From the NCBI RefSeq assembly GCF_004295585.1, contig NZ_AP019400.1:4934001-4998000 (forward strand): DNA of 64,000 nucleotides. Reading direction: 5' to 3'. The position numbers and the translations under genes are program-made. This document shows positions 24,917-33,968 of this stretch, piece by piece. Positions within the stretch are counted from its first letter, which is position 1. Each line of letters opens with the position of its first letter. Origin of the DNA: Cohnella abietis (GTDB lineage Bacteria; Bacillota; Bacilli; Paenibacillales; Paenibacillaceae). The notes under the pieces are model-generated. The model saw only the letters and a program-made list of their open reading frames with translations, was not told where the DNA came from and did no database searches.

Positions 24917-26520
24917 TGAACAGATTCTCCTTTCATCTGGTCGGAATCTATTAATCCAATTGATTGTGCGGCTTGACGGATCTTCCTTATTCCCTTATCG
25001 ATTAAATCTTCATTCAAGTGGGTAAATCCGAACAAAGCTGAAGGAACAGATGATTCACTTGGCTGCACGACATAAATAGCACCATCCCACCAAGTCACAC
25101 CGCTTTTTGCACATTCCTGTACTAACATCATATAATCTTCACTCGATTTATTCCATCTAACATACACATGCAGCCCCGCGTCTGAAGGTAATACTTCAAA
25201 CAAACCCTCTAAATAATAATTTATTGCCTGCCGGAGCTTTCCTTCCAGCTTACCGAAGACTCTGCGCATTCTTCGCATATACCGATCAAATCCGCCCTCC
25301 GCCATCCAGCCTGCCAGCGCTTGCTGTTCTGCAATTCCAGCCGGATAAGGATCATACAGCTGTTTGGCCATGATGAAAGGCGAGATAAGCTCCCTAGGTA
25401 TGACGGCATAGCCGATTCTAACACCGACACTCATGGAGCGAGAGAACGTTCCGACATAAACGACTCTGCCTTCGCGATCCAATGCCTTTAGCGGTTCAAT
25501 CGGACGACCTCCCCAACGGAAGTCGCTGTCATAATCGTCTTCAATTATCCATGCATTCCGCCGTGATGCCCAAGATAACAAAGCCCGGCGGCGCTCATAG
25601 CTGAGTACAGCACCTGTTGGAAATTGTCGCGTTGGTGTAACGAACAGGAGCTGCGCATCCCAGTCGCGAGGGATAATGCCGCTGCTATCTACTTCTTCCG
25701 CAATAACTTTAGCCCCTGTAATATTAACCGCTCTCTGGATACCCGTATAACTAGGGTTTTCAATGACTGCTGTCTTTCCTTTCTCCAGTAACAGCTGGGT
25801 GAGAAGGGCTATGGCTTGCATCGAGCCCGAAGTTACGACGATATCCTCGGCATCGCATACGATCCCCCGTTCACTCCGCAAACGGCTTGCAATGGATTGT
25901 CGTAACGACAGGCTGCCTTCTGTTGGATAATCGCTTTTCTGCCATGCAGAGCCAATACTCTTCCAATGCTGAGCAACCTCTGCTTTCCACTCCATCCATG
26001 GAAACCAAGCCGTTCCCACTCCCTCAGGGACGAAGGAAACGTCAGCATCTTGCTGAAGGGCCGCATTGTCAGAGTCTTGATTAGTCTTATTTAATGACAC
26101 GATTGCTTTCTGATTCGTCGATTGATAGGAGGGCTGTAAATCCAGCAACCGACGCCCCCATGTAGAAAGTATAGGTGCTGCTGGAGCCACGCTCAATTGT
26201 TCTACGTTAGGACTGCTTGGCATCATCATCTCATCGTCATCCCATCCAGCGACGAAGGTGCCTTGCCCGACTCCCGTCTGAACGAAGCCTTCTGCCGCTA
26301 GCATCTCATACGCGACACTTACGCTTCCCCGTGACAAACCATATAAGGTGGCAAGGTTCCGAGTTGATGGCAGCTTTTCGCCGGAAGGTAAATTCCCCTC
26401 CGTAATCGCCTCACGTATGGCAAGATATAGCGCTAGATGCTTGCTTCCGCATTCGGCTAGCTTTTTCGAATACCTAAAAGGTGAGCTCACCCTGCTGCCC
26501 CTTCCGATTGGACTATTCAT
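24904..26520 (-). CDS. MocR-family regulator lacking the PLP lysine
   Basis: This 538-residue protein fuses a GntR winged helix (residues 25-95, SGEKLPSTRNLATLYGLSRG) to a fold-type I aminotransferase-like domain. A non-conserved linker of about 75 residues joins them. Most aminotransferase landmarks are present: VTSGSMQAI, ENPSYTG, VTPTRQFPTG, EDDYDSDFRW. The segment that normally reads GTFSK, whose Lys binds pyridoxal phosphate, is GTFSRSMSVGVRIGY here, with CGC (Arg) at 25440-25438. Covalent PLP binding should be impossible, so the effector or its mode of binding may differ from PdxR or GabR. It is divergent from a pyridoxamine-phosphate-oxidase-like gene, its likely target. Confidence 0.88.
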   Translation of the reverse strand: MNSPIGRGSRVSSPFRYSKKLAECGSKHLALYLAIREAITEGNLPSGEKLPSTRNLATLYGLSRGSVSVAYEMLAAEGFVQTGVGQGTFVAGWDDDEMMMPSSPNVEQLSVAPAAPILSTWGRRLLDLQPSYQSTNQKAIVSLNKTNQDSDNAALQQDADVSFVPEGVGTAWFPWMEWKAEVAQHWKSIGSAWQKSDYPTEGSLSLRQSIASRLRSERGIVCDAEDIVVTSGSMQAIALLTQLLLEKGKTAVIENPSYTGIQRAVNITGAKVIAEEVDSSGIIPRDWDAQLLFVTPTRQFPTGAVLSYERRRALLSWASRRNAWIIEDDYDSDFRWGGRPIEPLKALDREGRVVYVGTFSRSMSVGVRIGYAVIPRELISPFIMAKQLYDPYPAGIAEQQALAGWMAEGGFDRYMRRMRRVFGKLEGKLRQAINYYLEGLFEVLPSDAGLHVYVRWNKSSEDYMMLVQECAKSGVTWWDGAIYVVQPSESSVPSALFGFTHLNEDLIDKGIRKIRQAAQSIGLIDSDQMKGESVQCLI

Positions 26521-26603
26521 TTTAATGTAAATTGGATCTTTTCACTTGTCAACGATAGCCTTACACTAATTTCAACCGATTAGACCATTTGGGGGCGAAA
26601 AGG

Positions 26604-27230
26604 ATGAGAAGAAAAGAGTTCAATGTAGATGACCCTGAGCTTTATGAGAGCTTTCTGGAGGAGCAGCACGACGGAGTGCTAACTTTCATTGGAACTGATG
26701 GCTGGCCAAAGGCGGTGCCGCTCAACTATGTTTATCATAATGAAGTGATTTATTTTCACGGAAGCAAGAAGGGTGAAAAGATTACAGGGTTAGCTAGCGA
26801 CTCAAGAGCGGAATTCTTAGTTTATCAATCCCACGCCTTTATTCCATCCTATTTCACTGATCCTTATCTGGCCTGTCCCGCAACTGTGTTCTTTCGTTCC
26901 GTTCGAATTCGAGGTCATGTCACTCAGGTTGAAGAGGCAGAGGAGAAGGCTTCCGTTTTAGCCGCGCTATTAACGAGGATGCAGCCCGAGGGCGGGTACT
27001 CCCCGATAGATGCTACAGATAAGCGCTATACTGGCTCCTTACGTGGCGTTGCTGTACTTCGTTTAGATCCAGAAGAAATAACAGGTAAGTTTAAATTTGG
27101 GCAAAATCTTTCGGAAACTCGCCGGGAGCAAGTCATTCAAGGCTTATGCGAACGTGATCTTTCTGACGATCCAGATACGATAAAAAGAATTCGTGACAGC
27201 GCACCCAAGTGTCCATTTTCCCACAATTAA
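26604..27230 (+). CDS. Pyridoxamine 5'-phosphate oxidase-fold flavoprotein
   Basis: This 208-residue protein has the split-barrel flavin-binding fold (GVLTFIGTDGWPKAVPLNYV near residue 25, then YFHGSKKGEKI, and CPATVFFRSVRIRGHV near 95). It resembles NimA-like and pyridoxamine-oxidase-family proteins rather than PdxH proper. I chose ATG 26604 with GGGGG eight bases upstream; a TTG at 26589 is less likely. The divergent MocR regulator suggests B6-linked or amino-compound-linked control. Substrate unknown. Confidence 0.82.
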   Translation: MRRKEFNVDDPELYESFLEEQHDGVLTFIGTDGWPKAVPLNYVYHNEVIYFHGSKKGEKITGLASDSRAEFLVYQSHAFIPSYFTDPYLACPATVFFRSVRIRGHVTQVEEAEEKASVLAALLTRMQPEGGYSPIDATDKRYTGSLRGVAVLRLDPEEITGKFKFGQNLSETRREQVIQGLCERDLSDDPDTIKRIRDSAPKCPFSHN

Positions 27231-27270
27231 ACTATTTCATAGCATTTTTGCACGAATCGTGTGGTTTTCA

Positions 27271-27299
27271 ATGACGCTCTCTCTCCAATGGTGTATAAT
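27271..27299 (+). promoter_or_regulatory. Sigma-A-like promoter of aminotransferase gene
   Basis: ATGACG (27271-27276), a 17-base spacer, and the perfect -10 TATAAT (27294-27299). Transcription would begin about 27 bases before the chosen ATG at 27332. Confidence 0.6.
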
Positions 27300-27331
27300 A
27301 TCAGCTAATGAATCTTGGAAGGATGGACGTT

Positions 27332-28636
27332 ATGAATCCGCTCGCACAGCAATTAAACGAAACGCTTAATCGAGAAAATCCACATGTTGCCCAGATGCTT
27401 TCTGGTTTGGGAAAAGCCATCTATTTGCCTAAGGTTGGAATATTAAGTCAATCCGCTGAAGCCAAGCAAAAGGCGAACCTCTACAACGCTACAATAGGTA
27501 TCGCAACTGAGAATGGTATACCGATGCATCTCGAAGTCATTCAAGAAACATTGTCCGCTTACGAGCCTAAGGACATTTATGAATATGCTCCTCCAGGCGG
27601 TAAGCCTGAGCTTCGCAGTGTATGGCGCGATAAGATGCTCGTTGAGAATCCTTCCCTTGTTGGGAAACAGATCAGCCTGCCCGTTGTCACGAACGCCATA
27701 ACGCACGGACTTAGCATCGTGTCTGATCTGTTCGCCGATGTGGGTGACGCTGTTATTGTGCCCGATAAAAATTGGGAAAATTATGAGCTGACCTTCAATA
27801 TTCGCCGTGGCGCTGAAATGGTTAATTATCCTCTTTACGACGCTGATAACCGCTTTAATTCAGCAGGTCTTCGCGATGCATTGCTCGCTCAGAAGGAACG
27901 CGGTAAAGCAATCGTGCTGTTGAACTTCCCAATCAATCCAACCGGCTATACACCGGGAATTGAAGAGGGCCAAGAAATCGTCGCTGCTATCCGTGAAGCT
28001 GCAGAGGCTGGCATTAATGTAGTAGTTGTTACAGATGATGCTTATTTCGGATTATTTTTCGAGGATTCGTTGCAGGAATCATTGTTCGGTCAGCTTAGTG
28101 GGCTTCACGAGCGTGTATTAGCTATTAAAGTTGATGGCGCTACTAAAGAAGAGTACGTGTGGGGCTTCCGAGTCGGCTTTATTACTTTCGGAGGTCTGCC
28201 CGAAGCTAGCTTGTCTGCGCTAGAGCAGAAGACGACTGGGATCATCCGCGCAACCATTTCAAGCGGACCTCATCCGTCGCAAACCTTCATCCTGCGTGCA
28301 TTGAAATCACCGAAGTTCAATGAGCAGAAGGAACAAAAGTTCCAAATTATGAAGGGCCGCGCCAATAAAGTTAAACAGCTTCTCGACAGCGGCAGGTATG
28401 GCGAAGAATGGACTTATTACCCGTTCAACTCCGGCTACTTCATGTGCCTCAAGCTACTTTATGTGGAGTCCGAAGCCGTCCGCCAACGTCTGCTTAACAC
28501 CTATGGCGTCGGTGCAATCGCACTCGGCACAACCGATTTGCGTGTAGCTTTTTCCTGCATAGAAGAAGCAAATCTTGAGGATCTCTTCGATAAGATTCAT
28601 CAAGCTGTTCTCGACGTAAAAGCAGGTAAATCATAG
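27332..28636 (+). CDS. Class I/II PLP-dependent aminotransferase
   Basis: This 434-residue fold-type I enzyme exchanges amino and keto groups between an amino acid and a 2-oxo acid. Visible landmarks are the cofactor Asp/Tyr region VVTDDAYFGLF near 235 and the Schiff-base Lys in DGATKEEYVWGFRVGF near 273. LNFPINPTGYTP near 205 and the C-terminal LRVAFSC supply the substrate-carboxylate Arg. The active-site signature with Glu-Glu after the Lys is unusual for AspC-type enzymes, so specificity is open. I chose ATG 27332 because GGAAGG is eight bases upstream; in-frame ATGs at 27308 and 27323 lack this. It is monocistronic, with its own promoter and terminator. Confidence 0.87.
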   Translation: MNPLAQQLNETLNRENPHVAQMLSGLGKAIYLPKVGILSQSAEAKQKANLYNATIGIATENGIPMHLEVIQETLSAYEPKDIYEYAPPGGKPELRSVWRDKMLVENPSLVGKQISLPVVTNAITHGLSIVSDLFADVGDAVIVPDKNWENYELTFNIRRGAEMVNYPLYDADNRFNSAGLRDALLAQKERGKAIVLLNFPINPTGYTPGIEEGQEIVAAIREAAEAGINVVVVTDDAYFGLFFEDSLQESLFGQLSGLHERVLAIKVDGATKEEYVWGFRVGFITFGGLPEASLSALEQKTTGIIRATISSGPHPSQTFILRALKSPKFNEQKEQKFQIMKGRANKVKQLLDSGRYGEEWTYYPFNSGYFMCLKLLYVESEAVRQRLLNTYGVGAIALGTTDLRVAFSCIEEANLEDLFDKIHQAVLDVKAGKS

Positions 28637-28653
28637 TACGATGAACAAGAAAA

Positions 28654-28679
28654 AAGACTACCGGGCAACCGGTAGTCTT
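28654..28679 (+). terminator. Terminator of aminotransferase gene
   Basis: The perfect 11-bp stem AAGACTACCGG / CCGGTAGTCTT has a GCAA tetraloop and is followed by CTTTCTTG. An A run precedes it on the same strand. Confidence 0.88.
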
Positions 28680-28724
28680 CTTTCTTGTTATGTGCCTAAT
28701 GTGCCTCTATTTGCTTCGCCAGCC

Positions 28725-29150
28725 CGTAAAAAGTAACTTTAGTGCACTCACGGTTCCCTATCAGCCCCGTTAGCTCGAAAAAAGCAACTTTAGTGCACCC
28801 ACGGTTCCTTATCAGCCACGCTAGCTCGAAAAAAGTAACTTTAGTGCACCCACGGTTCCCTATCAGCCACGCTAGCTCGAAAAAAGTAACTTTAGTAGAC
28901 TCACGGTTCCCTATCAGCCCCGCTAGCTCGAAAAAAGCAACTTTAGTGCACCCACGGTTCCTTATCAGCCACGCTAGCTCGAAAAAAGTAACTTTAGTGC
29001 ACTCACGGTTCCCTATCAGCCCCGCTAGCTCGAAAAAAGTAACTTTAGTGCACCCACGGTTACCTATCAGCCCCGCTAGCTCGAAAAAAGTAACTTTGTG
29101 CACCCACGGTTCCGTTTCAGCCTCAGCCAGCTCTTCGAGCCGCAAAGGGG
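28725..29150. repeat. 51-bp tandem repeat array (about 8 units)
   Basis: About eight units of 51 bp fill the gap 28637-29178 between two convergent genes. Each unit contains AAAAAAGTAACTTTAGTG, CACGGTTCC, TATCAGCC and GCTAGCTCG. Unit length is a multiple of three, so open frames exist on both strands (17-residue periods such as KVTFFELAGLIGNRGCT on minus). None has a convincing ribosome site at its start, so I treat it as non-coding repeat. A diverged relative with the same 51-base period lies at 53074-53230. Confidence 0.85.
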
Positions 29151-29178
29151 TGGATCTCTCCATCGGCTCAATCACAAC

Positions 29179-30492
29179 TCACAAATCATCCTCGTCCAAG
29201 AACCGAGCAATCTTCCGGGGTACCCACCAGCCACACCACAATAAGCCTACTACGATCATCGGCAGCCAAATATCAAGACGAAACATTCCTGCTCCTGCCG
29301 AGCCAATATTTTCAGTTCCTGTTCCTGTAGCTCCAATCCCCGCGGTCAAGATGCCTATTAATCCGAGCAGCAAAGCTGCACCAAGACCGGCAGTACGTGC
29401 TATTGCCGCAGCAGCAACAAGTCTGCCTTCGGGTGCAATAGGAAGCGTCGCCGCCGTTTCAACGAATCGAACTCTCCTCAGCTCACTCAATTGCAATCCG
29501 CAGATTAAGAAGGCAATCCCATATATAACAGCATCGACAACTACATTCCCCGATACGACTAATATAGCAGCTGCTAATAGCACCCATCTCCAGAACGCAC
29601 CGAATGTTTCCCCACGCAGAAACACTTTAGCGTATAGGAAATGCCATGACCATTGATGCTTCCACAGTAAATAATCTCCAACCCAAGCAATCCATCTGCG
29701 ACGCGCAGGCTTAGAGGCTTCAGTTGGCACATCAACAAACCAACCAAGAAACGACATCCAACGGCGTCTCGTTGCTTCCTCATCTTCAATTAGTTTTTCC
29801 CAAGGCAAGGCATGCTGAATAGGCAGACGCCACAACACCCACATAACGACCATACATAGCAGCATAAAAGGAACAGCTAACGACAATGGCTTCAGCATTA
29901 AGCCTGCCACTATGAGAACCGTTAACAGGATGCGAGCCATCTTAAGCATTACACGCCAGGATTTAGCTGCCAGCCTGCGCTCTCTCCAGCCTCCATAAAC
30001 GTTGTATCCCGAGACGATGGCAAACAATATAGCCATAACTACAAAGGGATGGCTGCTCGCAATGTCGGCAGTAATCGGCGCTCGATTATATATTGGAGTA
30101 TAGATCGCACACACCACTAACACCCGTATTACGCCCATGACTATCGCATTATGTAGAGCAGGTCTAATGTAGATTTCAAGTAAACGACCTTCCATAGCTA
30201 GTAGAAAGATCGGATCGGCAGGACGAAAATAAGTGCGTAGCGGTGCACGGATCGATGCCAACGCAATAACAGCCACTCCAACCCAACCAGCGGGCCAATT
30301 AACAGGAACAGCCTTGATAAAATCCACGTACCATACTAATACCGTGAAAAAGATCGCTGAAGCAAACAATCCAAATCCGCTCTGAAACACATAACGGAAA
30401 TGCGGCACGATTTCTTTGCGGAATGCTGCGGCACGACCTCGACGAAGAGAACGCAAAAAGCCGTGCTGCTCCTCCTGCCCTAGATCAACCAC
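29179..30492 (-). CDS. ecsB: EcsB-type ABC transporter membrane subunit
   Basis: This 437-residue polytopic membrane protein pairs with the ATPase encoded upstream. In Bacillus, EcsAB affects protein secretion, intramembrane proteolysis and competence; the transported substrate is unclear. The ADPIFLLAMEGRL segment near residue 92 and four to five pairs of hydrophobic helices, separated by a basic cytoplasmic loop near 245-275, fit EcsB. It is somewhat longer than the usual 400-410 residues. The GTG start overlaps the ecsA stop by eight bases, with AAGGAGG eight bases upstream. The 51-bp repeat array lies just downstream. Confidence 0.85.
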   Translation of the reverse strand: MVDLGQEEQHGFLRSLRRGRAAAFRKEIVPHFRYVFQSGFGLFASAIFFTVLVWYVDFIKAVPVNWPAGWVGVAVIALASIRAPLRTYFRPADPIFLLAMEGRLLEIYIRPALHNAIVMGVIRVLVVCAIYTPIYNRAPITADIASSHPFVVMAILFAIVSGYNVYGGWRERRLAAKSWRVMLKMARILLTVLIVAGLMLKPLSLAVPFMLLCMVVMWVLWRLPIQHALPWEKLIEDEEATRRRWMSFLGWFVDVPTEASKPARRRWIAWVGDYLLWKHQWSWHFLYAKVFLRGETFGAFWRWVLLAAAILVVSGNVVVDAVIYGIAFLICGLQLSELRRVRFVETAATLPIAPEGRLVAAAAIARTAGLGAALLLGLIGILTAGIGATGTGTENIGSAGAGMFRLDIWLPMIVVGLLWCGWWVPRKIARFLDEDDL

Positions 30493-31273
30493 CCAAATTT
30501 CCTCCTTCCGCAGCGATAACTAGCGCTTCGAAGGCATCGTCCAGCGTCGACTCCGGATTAGTGCAGCCTGCCTGAGCCTTCACCTCACGCGGGGTTCCTC
30601 CCGCAATTATGTTACCCCGGTGCAGCACGACAAGCCGATTGGCCTGACGCTCCAAAGCAGGTAATATATGCGAGCTTAGTAAAATCGCGCTACCCTTCGC
30701 GCGCACTTCCTCCAGAGCGTTCAACAATCCCCGTATGGCTAGAGGATCGAGTCCTAAGAATGGCTCATCGATAATAAGCAACGGTGGGCTTACCAGAAGA
30801 GCATTCATCAGCATAACCTTCTGCTTCATTCCTTTGGAAAGCGTGCCCGGCAATGCATTAAGCGCCTCTGTCATCCGGAATGTTACTGCAAGCTCGTCCA
30901 TCCGCGCTATGGCTGAATTTTTATCCAGATTGTATGACATTGCGGTCCACTGCAAATGCTCCTTAACCGTCAAATTCGGAAACAAGGACGGCTGCTCCGG
31001 AACATAGGCAGTAGAAGATCGGTATTTGTCACGGTTTTCCTCCAGCGTAACTCCGGAAATTCTAACTTCTCCACTTTGCGGGGCCATTAGGCCCAATATA
31101 TGTTTAATAGCCGTGCTTTTCCCTGCTCCATTCAGTCCAATCAATCCAACCATTTCTCCAGGGTTAGCGGTTATGGATACACCATGCAGCACCGGTCTCC
31201 GCTGGCTGTAGCCACCTGTCAGCTTACTCATCTGAAGAGCTGGAACAACACCGTTTTCTTGCTTTAATGCCAC
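30485..31273 (-). CDS. ecsA: EcsA-type ABC transporter ATP-binding protein
   Basis: This 262-residue ATPase has Walker A GLNGAGKST near residue 44 and the signature TLSKGMKQK near 143 (SKGM in place of SGGQ, as in other EcsA proteins). Walker B LLIIDEPFLGLDP is near 166 and the switch His in LSSHI near 201. It drives the EcsB membrane partner encoded directly downstream. The start is GTG at 31273 with GGGGGA seven bases upstream. A sigma-A-like promoter at 31338-31310 serves the two-gene operon. Confidence 0.9.
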   Translation of the reverse strand: MALKQENGVVPALQMSKLTGGYSQRRPVLHGVSITANPGEMVGLIGLNGAGKSTAIKHILGLMAPQSGEVRISGVTLEENRDKYRSSTAYVPEQPSLFPNLTVKEHLQWTAMSYNLDKNSAIARMDELAVTFRMTEALNALPGTLSKGMKQKVMLMNALLVSPPLLIIDEPFLGLDPLAIRGLLNALEEVRAKGSAILLSSHILPALERQANRLVVLHRGNIIAGGTPREVKAQAGCTNPESTLDDAFEALVIAAEGGNLGG

Positions 31274-31309
31274 CTTATTTCCCCCTCGTTCAAACCAGTC
31301 ATTCCTTCT

Positions 31310-31338
31310 ATTATACCGGGGGAAAGTGCTCTACACAA
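31310..31338 (-). promoter_or_regulatory. Sigma-A-like promoter of ecsAB
   Basis: On the minus strand, TTGTGT (31338-31333), a 17-base spacer and a perfect TATAAT (31315-31310) lie about 37 bases before the GTG of ecsA. Confidence 0.65.
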
Positions 31339-31395
31339 AAAATGAAGCAAACGAAAGAATGTTTATGTTGAACGTTATCTATAAACTCTGAACAA

Positions 31396-32532
31396 CTAAT
31401 AAATAAAGTTAGTATGATCAATTCTAGAATGAACCTCCACGTTAAACCGTGAGCTAGCATAAATGGTATCCCAGTCCTCTTTCATCTTTTTCCACTGCTT
31501 AGGGTGCCTGCGATGGATGATTTCCCCCACCCCCAGTAAATCCACCTTGTTCCGCTGCGAGAAATCGATATATTGATTAATGTCCTCTGAAATCCTCTCA
31601 TTCAGACTATTTTCCCAATCAGAGATTTTCCCAGGCGTGACCTCGCTATCTTTACATTGTAAGCTTGTCAAATTCAGATCTGCGTAGATTTCAATCCGAA
31701 TAACTGGCCTCATATTAGAATCTACTGATACCTTCAACCGACTCTTATTGCTGGTGTTCTCGAATGAAATCGTTTGACCATCATCACATTTAAGGGTCTC
31801 AACAGCACCGCTCAACTTATTACCTGCACGAAGATATCCTTTCGTTTCCCTTTCCTTCATCAGCCCAATAAGACGATCACCTTGAAAAGAATAAATACCA
31901 ACAGTCTGCAACAGACGCCTTTCTTTCTCAGAAGAATCCGTTACAATTTGAGCCGCTGGTATACTAAGATCTTCATAGTGGTTAACTAACTCCTTATAAA
32001 TATCAATTAAGCTCATCTTTTCTGTCAGCGCAGTAATGCTAGCCCCCTCCGTTAATCCCCTTAGAGCTAACGAGGTAATAGCTACATTCGGCATCGTAAC
32101 CTGCAATGCTTCATACGCATTACCTTTCATCACATATACTAATGCTGAATTTCTAAACTGCCTTAATTGCCTAATAGCTCTGATATGCTTGCCAATCCCC
32201 AGCTTTGCGACATCTTCACTGAATAAAATACTTGTCGTATGACCCCAAAGCAACGTTCGATCTGATTTAACTCTCATTAATCGAGCAGCCTCGAACAAGC
32301 TTTTACCTTCACCGGTCAAATAGAAGGTTCTATTCTGCATCCCTTTAGGCTGGTTTCCGCCAGTTGATAGCTTGGCTATTTCAGCCGTCAGCTTGACACC
32401 GCCGTTCTGCCCTGAATCAACCGCAATAGAATGAACAATATGTAATTCATTTAATTCCTCACTGCCTTTGCAACTAGAAAGAATGCTACAAACAACAATT
32501 ACAACTATAGTTAACTTTAATTTCAGGATCAT
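31396..32532 (-). CDS. Ger(x)C-type spore germination lipoprotein
   Basis: This 378-residue C subunit of a GerA-type germinant receptor sits on the inner spore membrane. A lipoprotein signal ends in LSSC (Cys near residue 21), followed by the family hallmark KGSEELNELHIVHSIAVD. The C-terminal domain has the usual long helix-strand pattern (LNERISEDINQYIDFSQRNK, then DLLGVGEIIHRRHPKQW). It overlaps the A-subunit gene by four bases and is last in the gerB-gerA-gerC operon. Which nutrient the receptor senses cannot be inferred. Confidence 0.92.
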   Translation of the reverse strand: MILKLKLTIVVIVVCSILSSCKGSEELNELHIVHSIAVDSGQNGGVKLTAEIAKLSTGGNQPKGMQNRTFYLTGEGKSLFEAARLMRVKSDRTLLWGHTTSILFSEDVAKLGIGKHIRAIRQLRQFRNSALVYVMKGNAYEALQVTMPNVAITSLALRGLTEGASITALTEKMSLIDIYKELVNHYEDLSIPAAQIVTDSSEKERRLLQTVGIYSFQGDRLIGLMKERETKGYLRAGNKLSGAVETLKCDDGQTISFENTSNKSRLKVSVDSNMRPVIRIEIYADLNLTSLQCKDSEVTPGKISDWENSLNERISEDINQYIDFSQRNKVDLLGVGEIIHRRHPKQWKKMKEDWDTIYASSRFNVEVHSRIDHTNFIY

Positions 32533-33968
32533 CTTGATTTTCCTCGAAAACGAATTTTACTCAAAGGGCTAAACAATTTAGGGCGTTTTTTATTGAGAAC
32601 AAGCGGGCGGCGAACGAGCACATCTGAGAGTTGGTCAAAATTAAAGGGAGCAGCGGGGGCTAAATAGGGAATTCCGAATGAACGAAGAGACGCTAGGTAT
32701 GTCAATAACATGAGAAGTCCCACCATGATTCCGACATATCCTAATAATGCTGCAAGCAAGGTCATTCCAAATTGAAGGAACCTTATAACATAATTAATCG
32801 CAGTAGGTGGGAGTGTAAAGGTGCATATACCTGTTAGTGCGGCCACGATAACCATAATAGGTGAGACGATTCCGGCCTGCACAGCGGCCTGTCCCAATAT
32901 AAGGGCACCAACAATACTAACAGCTTGACCTACCTGCTTAGGCATACGTACTCCCGCTTCACGCATAACTTCAAAAGCTAGCATCATCGCAAAGCTTTCC
33001 ACTACTGCGGGGAAAGGAACTGGCTCTTTGGCCGCTGCTATGCTTTGTAATAGGGGGGTCGGAACAAGCTCATGATGGAAGGTAATCGTGGCTACATAAA
33101 ATGCAGGCAGCAGCATACCCACTAATCCGCTAAGCAAACGTATTAACCGCATTGAAGTCCCTATATAGTAGTTCCATGTGTAATCTTCACCGACTTGAAA
33201 TGCCTGTAAGAATAAGAAGGGTAACAGGATCACGAATGGAGTTCCTTGAACGACCACTGCTACCCTCCCTTCAAGAAGCGCACCCATCACTCGATCAGGT
33301 CTTTCTGTCGTTTCAACTAACGGAAACAAGGTTCCTCGATTATCGATAATCCATTCTTCTAATGCATTACTTCCTATTATGGCATCTGAAGGTATTTCTC
33401 CAATTCTGCGATGCAATTCAGCAAGAATATCCGGATTCGTAATTCCTCCGATGGATAGCACTGCAATGCTTGTTTTGCTTAGAGAGCCTATCTTTCGGGT
33501 TTCTACCTTTAGGTTAGGTGAAGCAAAATAAAATCGAACTAACGCAATATTGTTTTGTAATGACTCAGTGAAACCGCTACGCGGTCCCTTCACCGTTGAT
33601 TCGCTAACGGGTTCTTCCACACTGCGCAGTTGAACACCTAGCGTATCAACAGCAACTCCGTAACCAGAGGCATTAAAGAGCAGAACTGACATTCCTGAGG
33701 CAAGACTATAGGCTGCATCCTCAATCGTTAATATTCTAGATTCCATTTGAAATGCAGGTAATATTGCTTTATTTTCCTTATACATAATTAAGATTTGCTC
33801 AAGCTTTGTTAAATCGATTAGCCCTTGAATATAACAAATCGTGATGGTTTGATCTAAGTCTAGATCAGAGTCTACCATAACCAAATCTTCGGTTGCCTGC
33901 ATCCTCTCCGATAACATCCGCTTATTCTCAGATTCGCTTTTTGATAATACCGCTTTACTCTCGTTCAT
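32529..33968 (-). CDS. GerA-type spore germination protein, A subunit
   Basis: This 479-residue A subunit has a large N-terminal soluble region (about 1-250, with GYGVAVDTLGVQLRSVEEP and PRSGFTESLQNN) and then several membrane helices (from VVVQGTPFVILLPFLFL). A basic tail follows. The GerA family motifs PRSGFTE and PDRVMGALLEGRVAV are clear. It starts at ATG 33968, whose A overlaps the preceding TAA, with GAGGTG seven bases upstream. Together with the B and C subunits it should form the oligomeric germinant-gated ion channel. Confidence 0.93.
   Translation of the reverse strand: MNESKAVLSKSESENKRMLSERMQATEDLVMVDSDLDLDQTITICYIQGLIDLTKLEQILIMYKENKAILPAFQMESRILTIEDAAYSLASGMSVLLFNASGYGVAVDTLGVQLRSVEEPVSESTVKGPRSGFTESLQNNIALVRFYFASPNLKVETRKIGSLSKTSIAVLSIGGITNPDILAELHRRIGEIPSDAIIGSNALEEWIIDNRGTLFPLVETTERPDRVMGALLEGRVAVVVQGTPFVILLPFLFLQAFQVGEDYTWNYYIGTSMRLIRLLSGLVGMLLPAFYVATITFHHELVPTPLLQSIAAAKEPVPFPAVVESFAMMLAFEVMREAGVRMPKQVGQAVSIVGALILGQAAVQAGIVSPIMVIVAALTGICTFTLPPTAINYVIRFLQFGMTLLAALLGYVGIMVGLLMLLTYLASLRSFGIPYLAPAAPFNFDQLSDVLVRRPLVLNKKRPKLFSPLSKIRFRGKSR

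Noticed and set aside
28725..29150. Possible CRISPR array (51-bp period)
   Set aside because: The whole unit is conserved without variable spacers, and there are no cas genes in the window.
28696..29175. Minus-strand repeat frame of 159 codons (KVTFFELAGLIGNRGCT units)
   Set aside because: The 51-bp unit keeps frames open on both strands. There is no convincing start site, and the diverged copies at 53 kb do not keep a frame, so protein coding is unlikely.
28742..29656. Plus-strand frame of 304 codons over the repeat array and ecsB
   Set aside because: It consists of the repeat plus the antisense of the well-supported ecsB gene.
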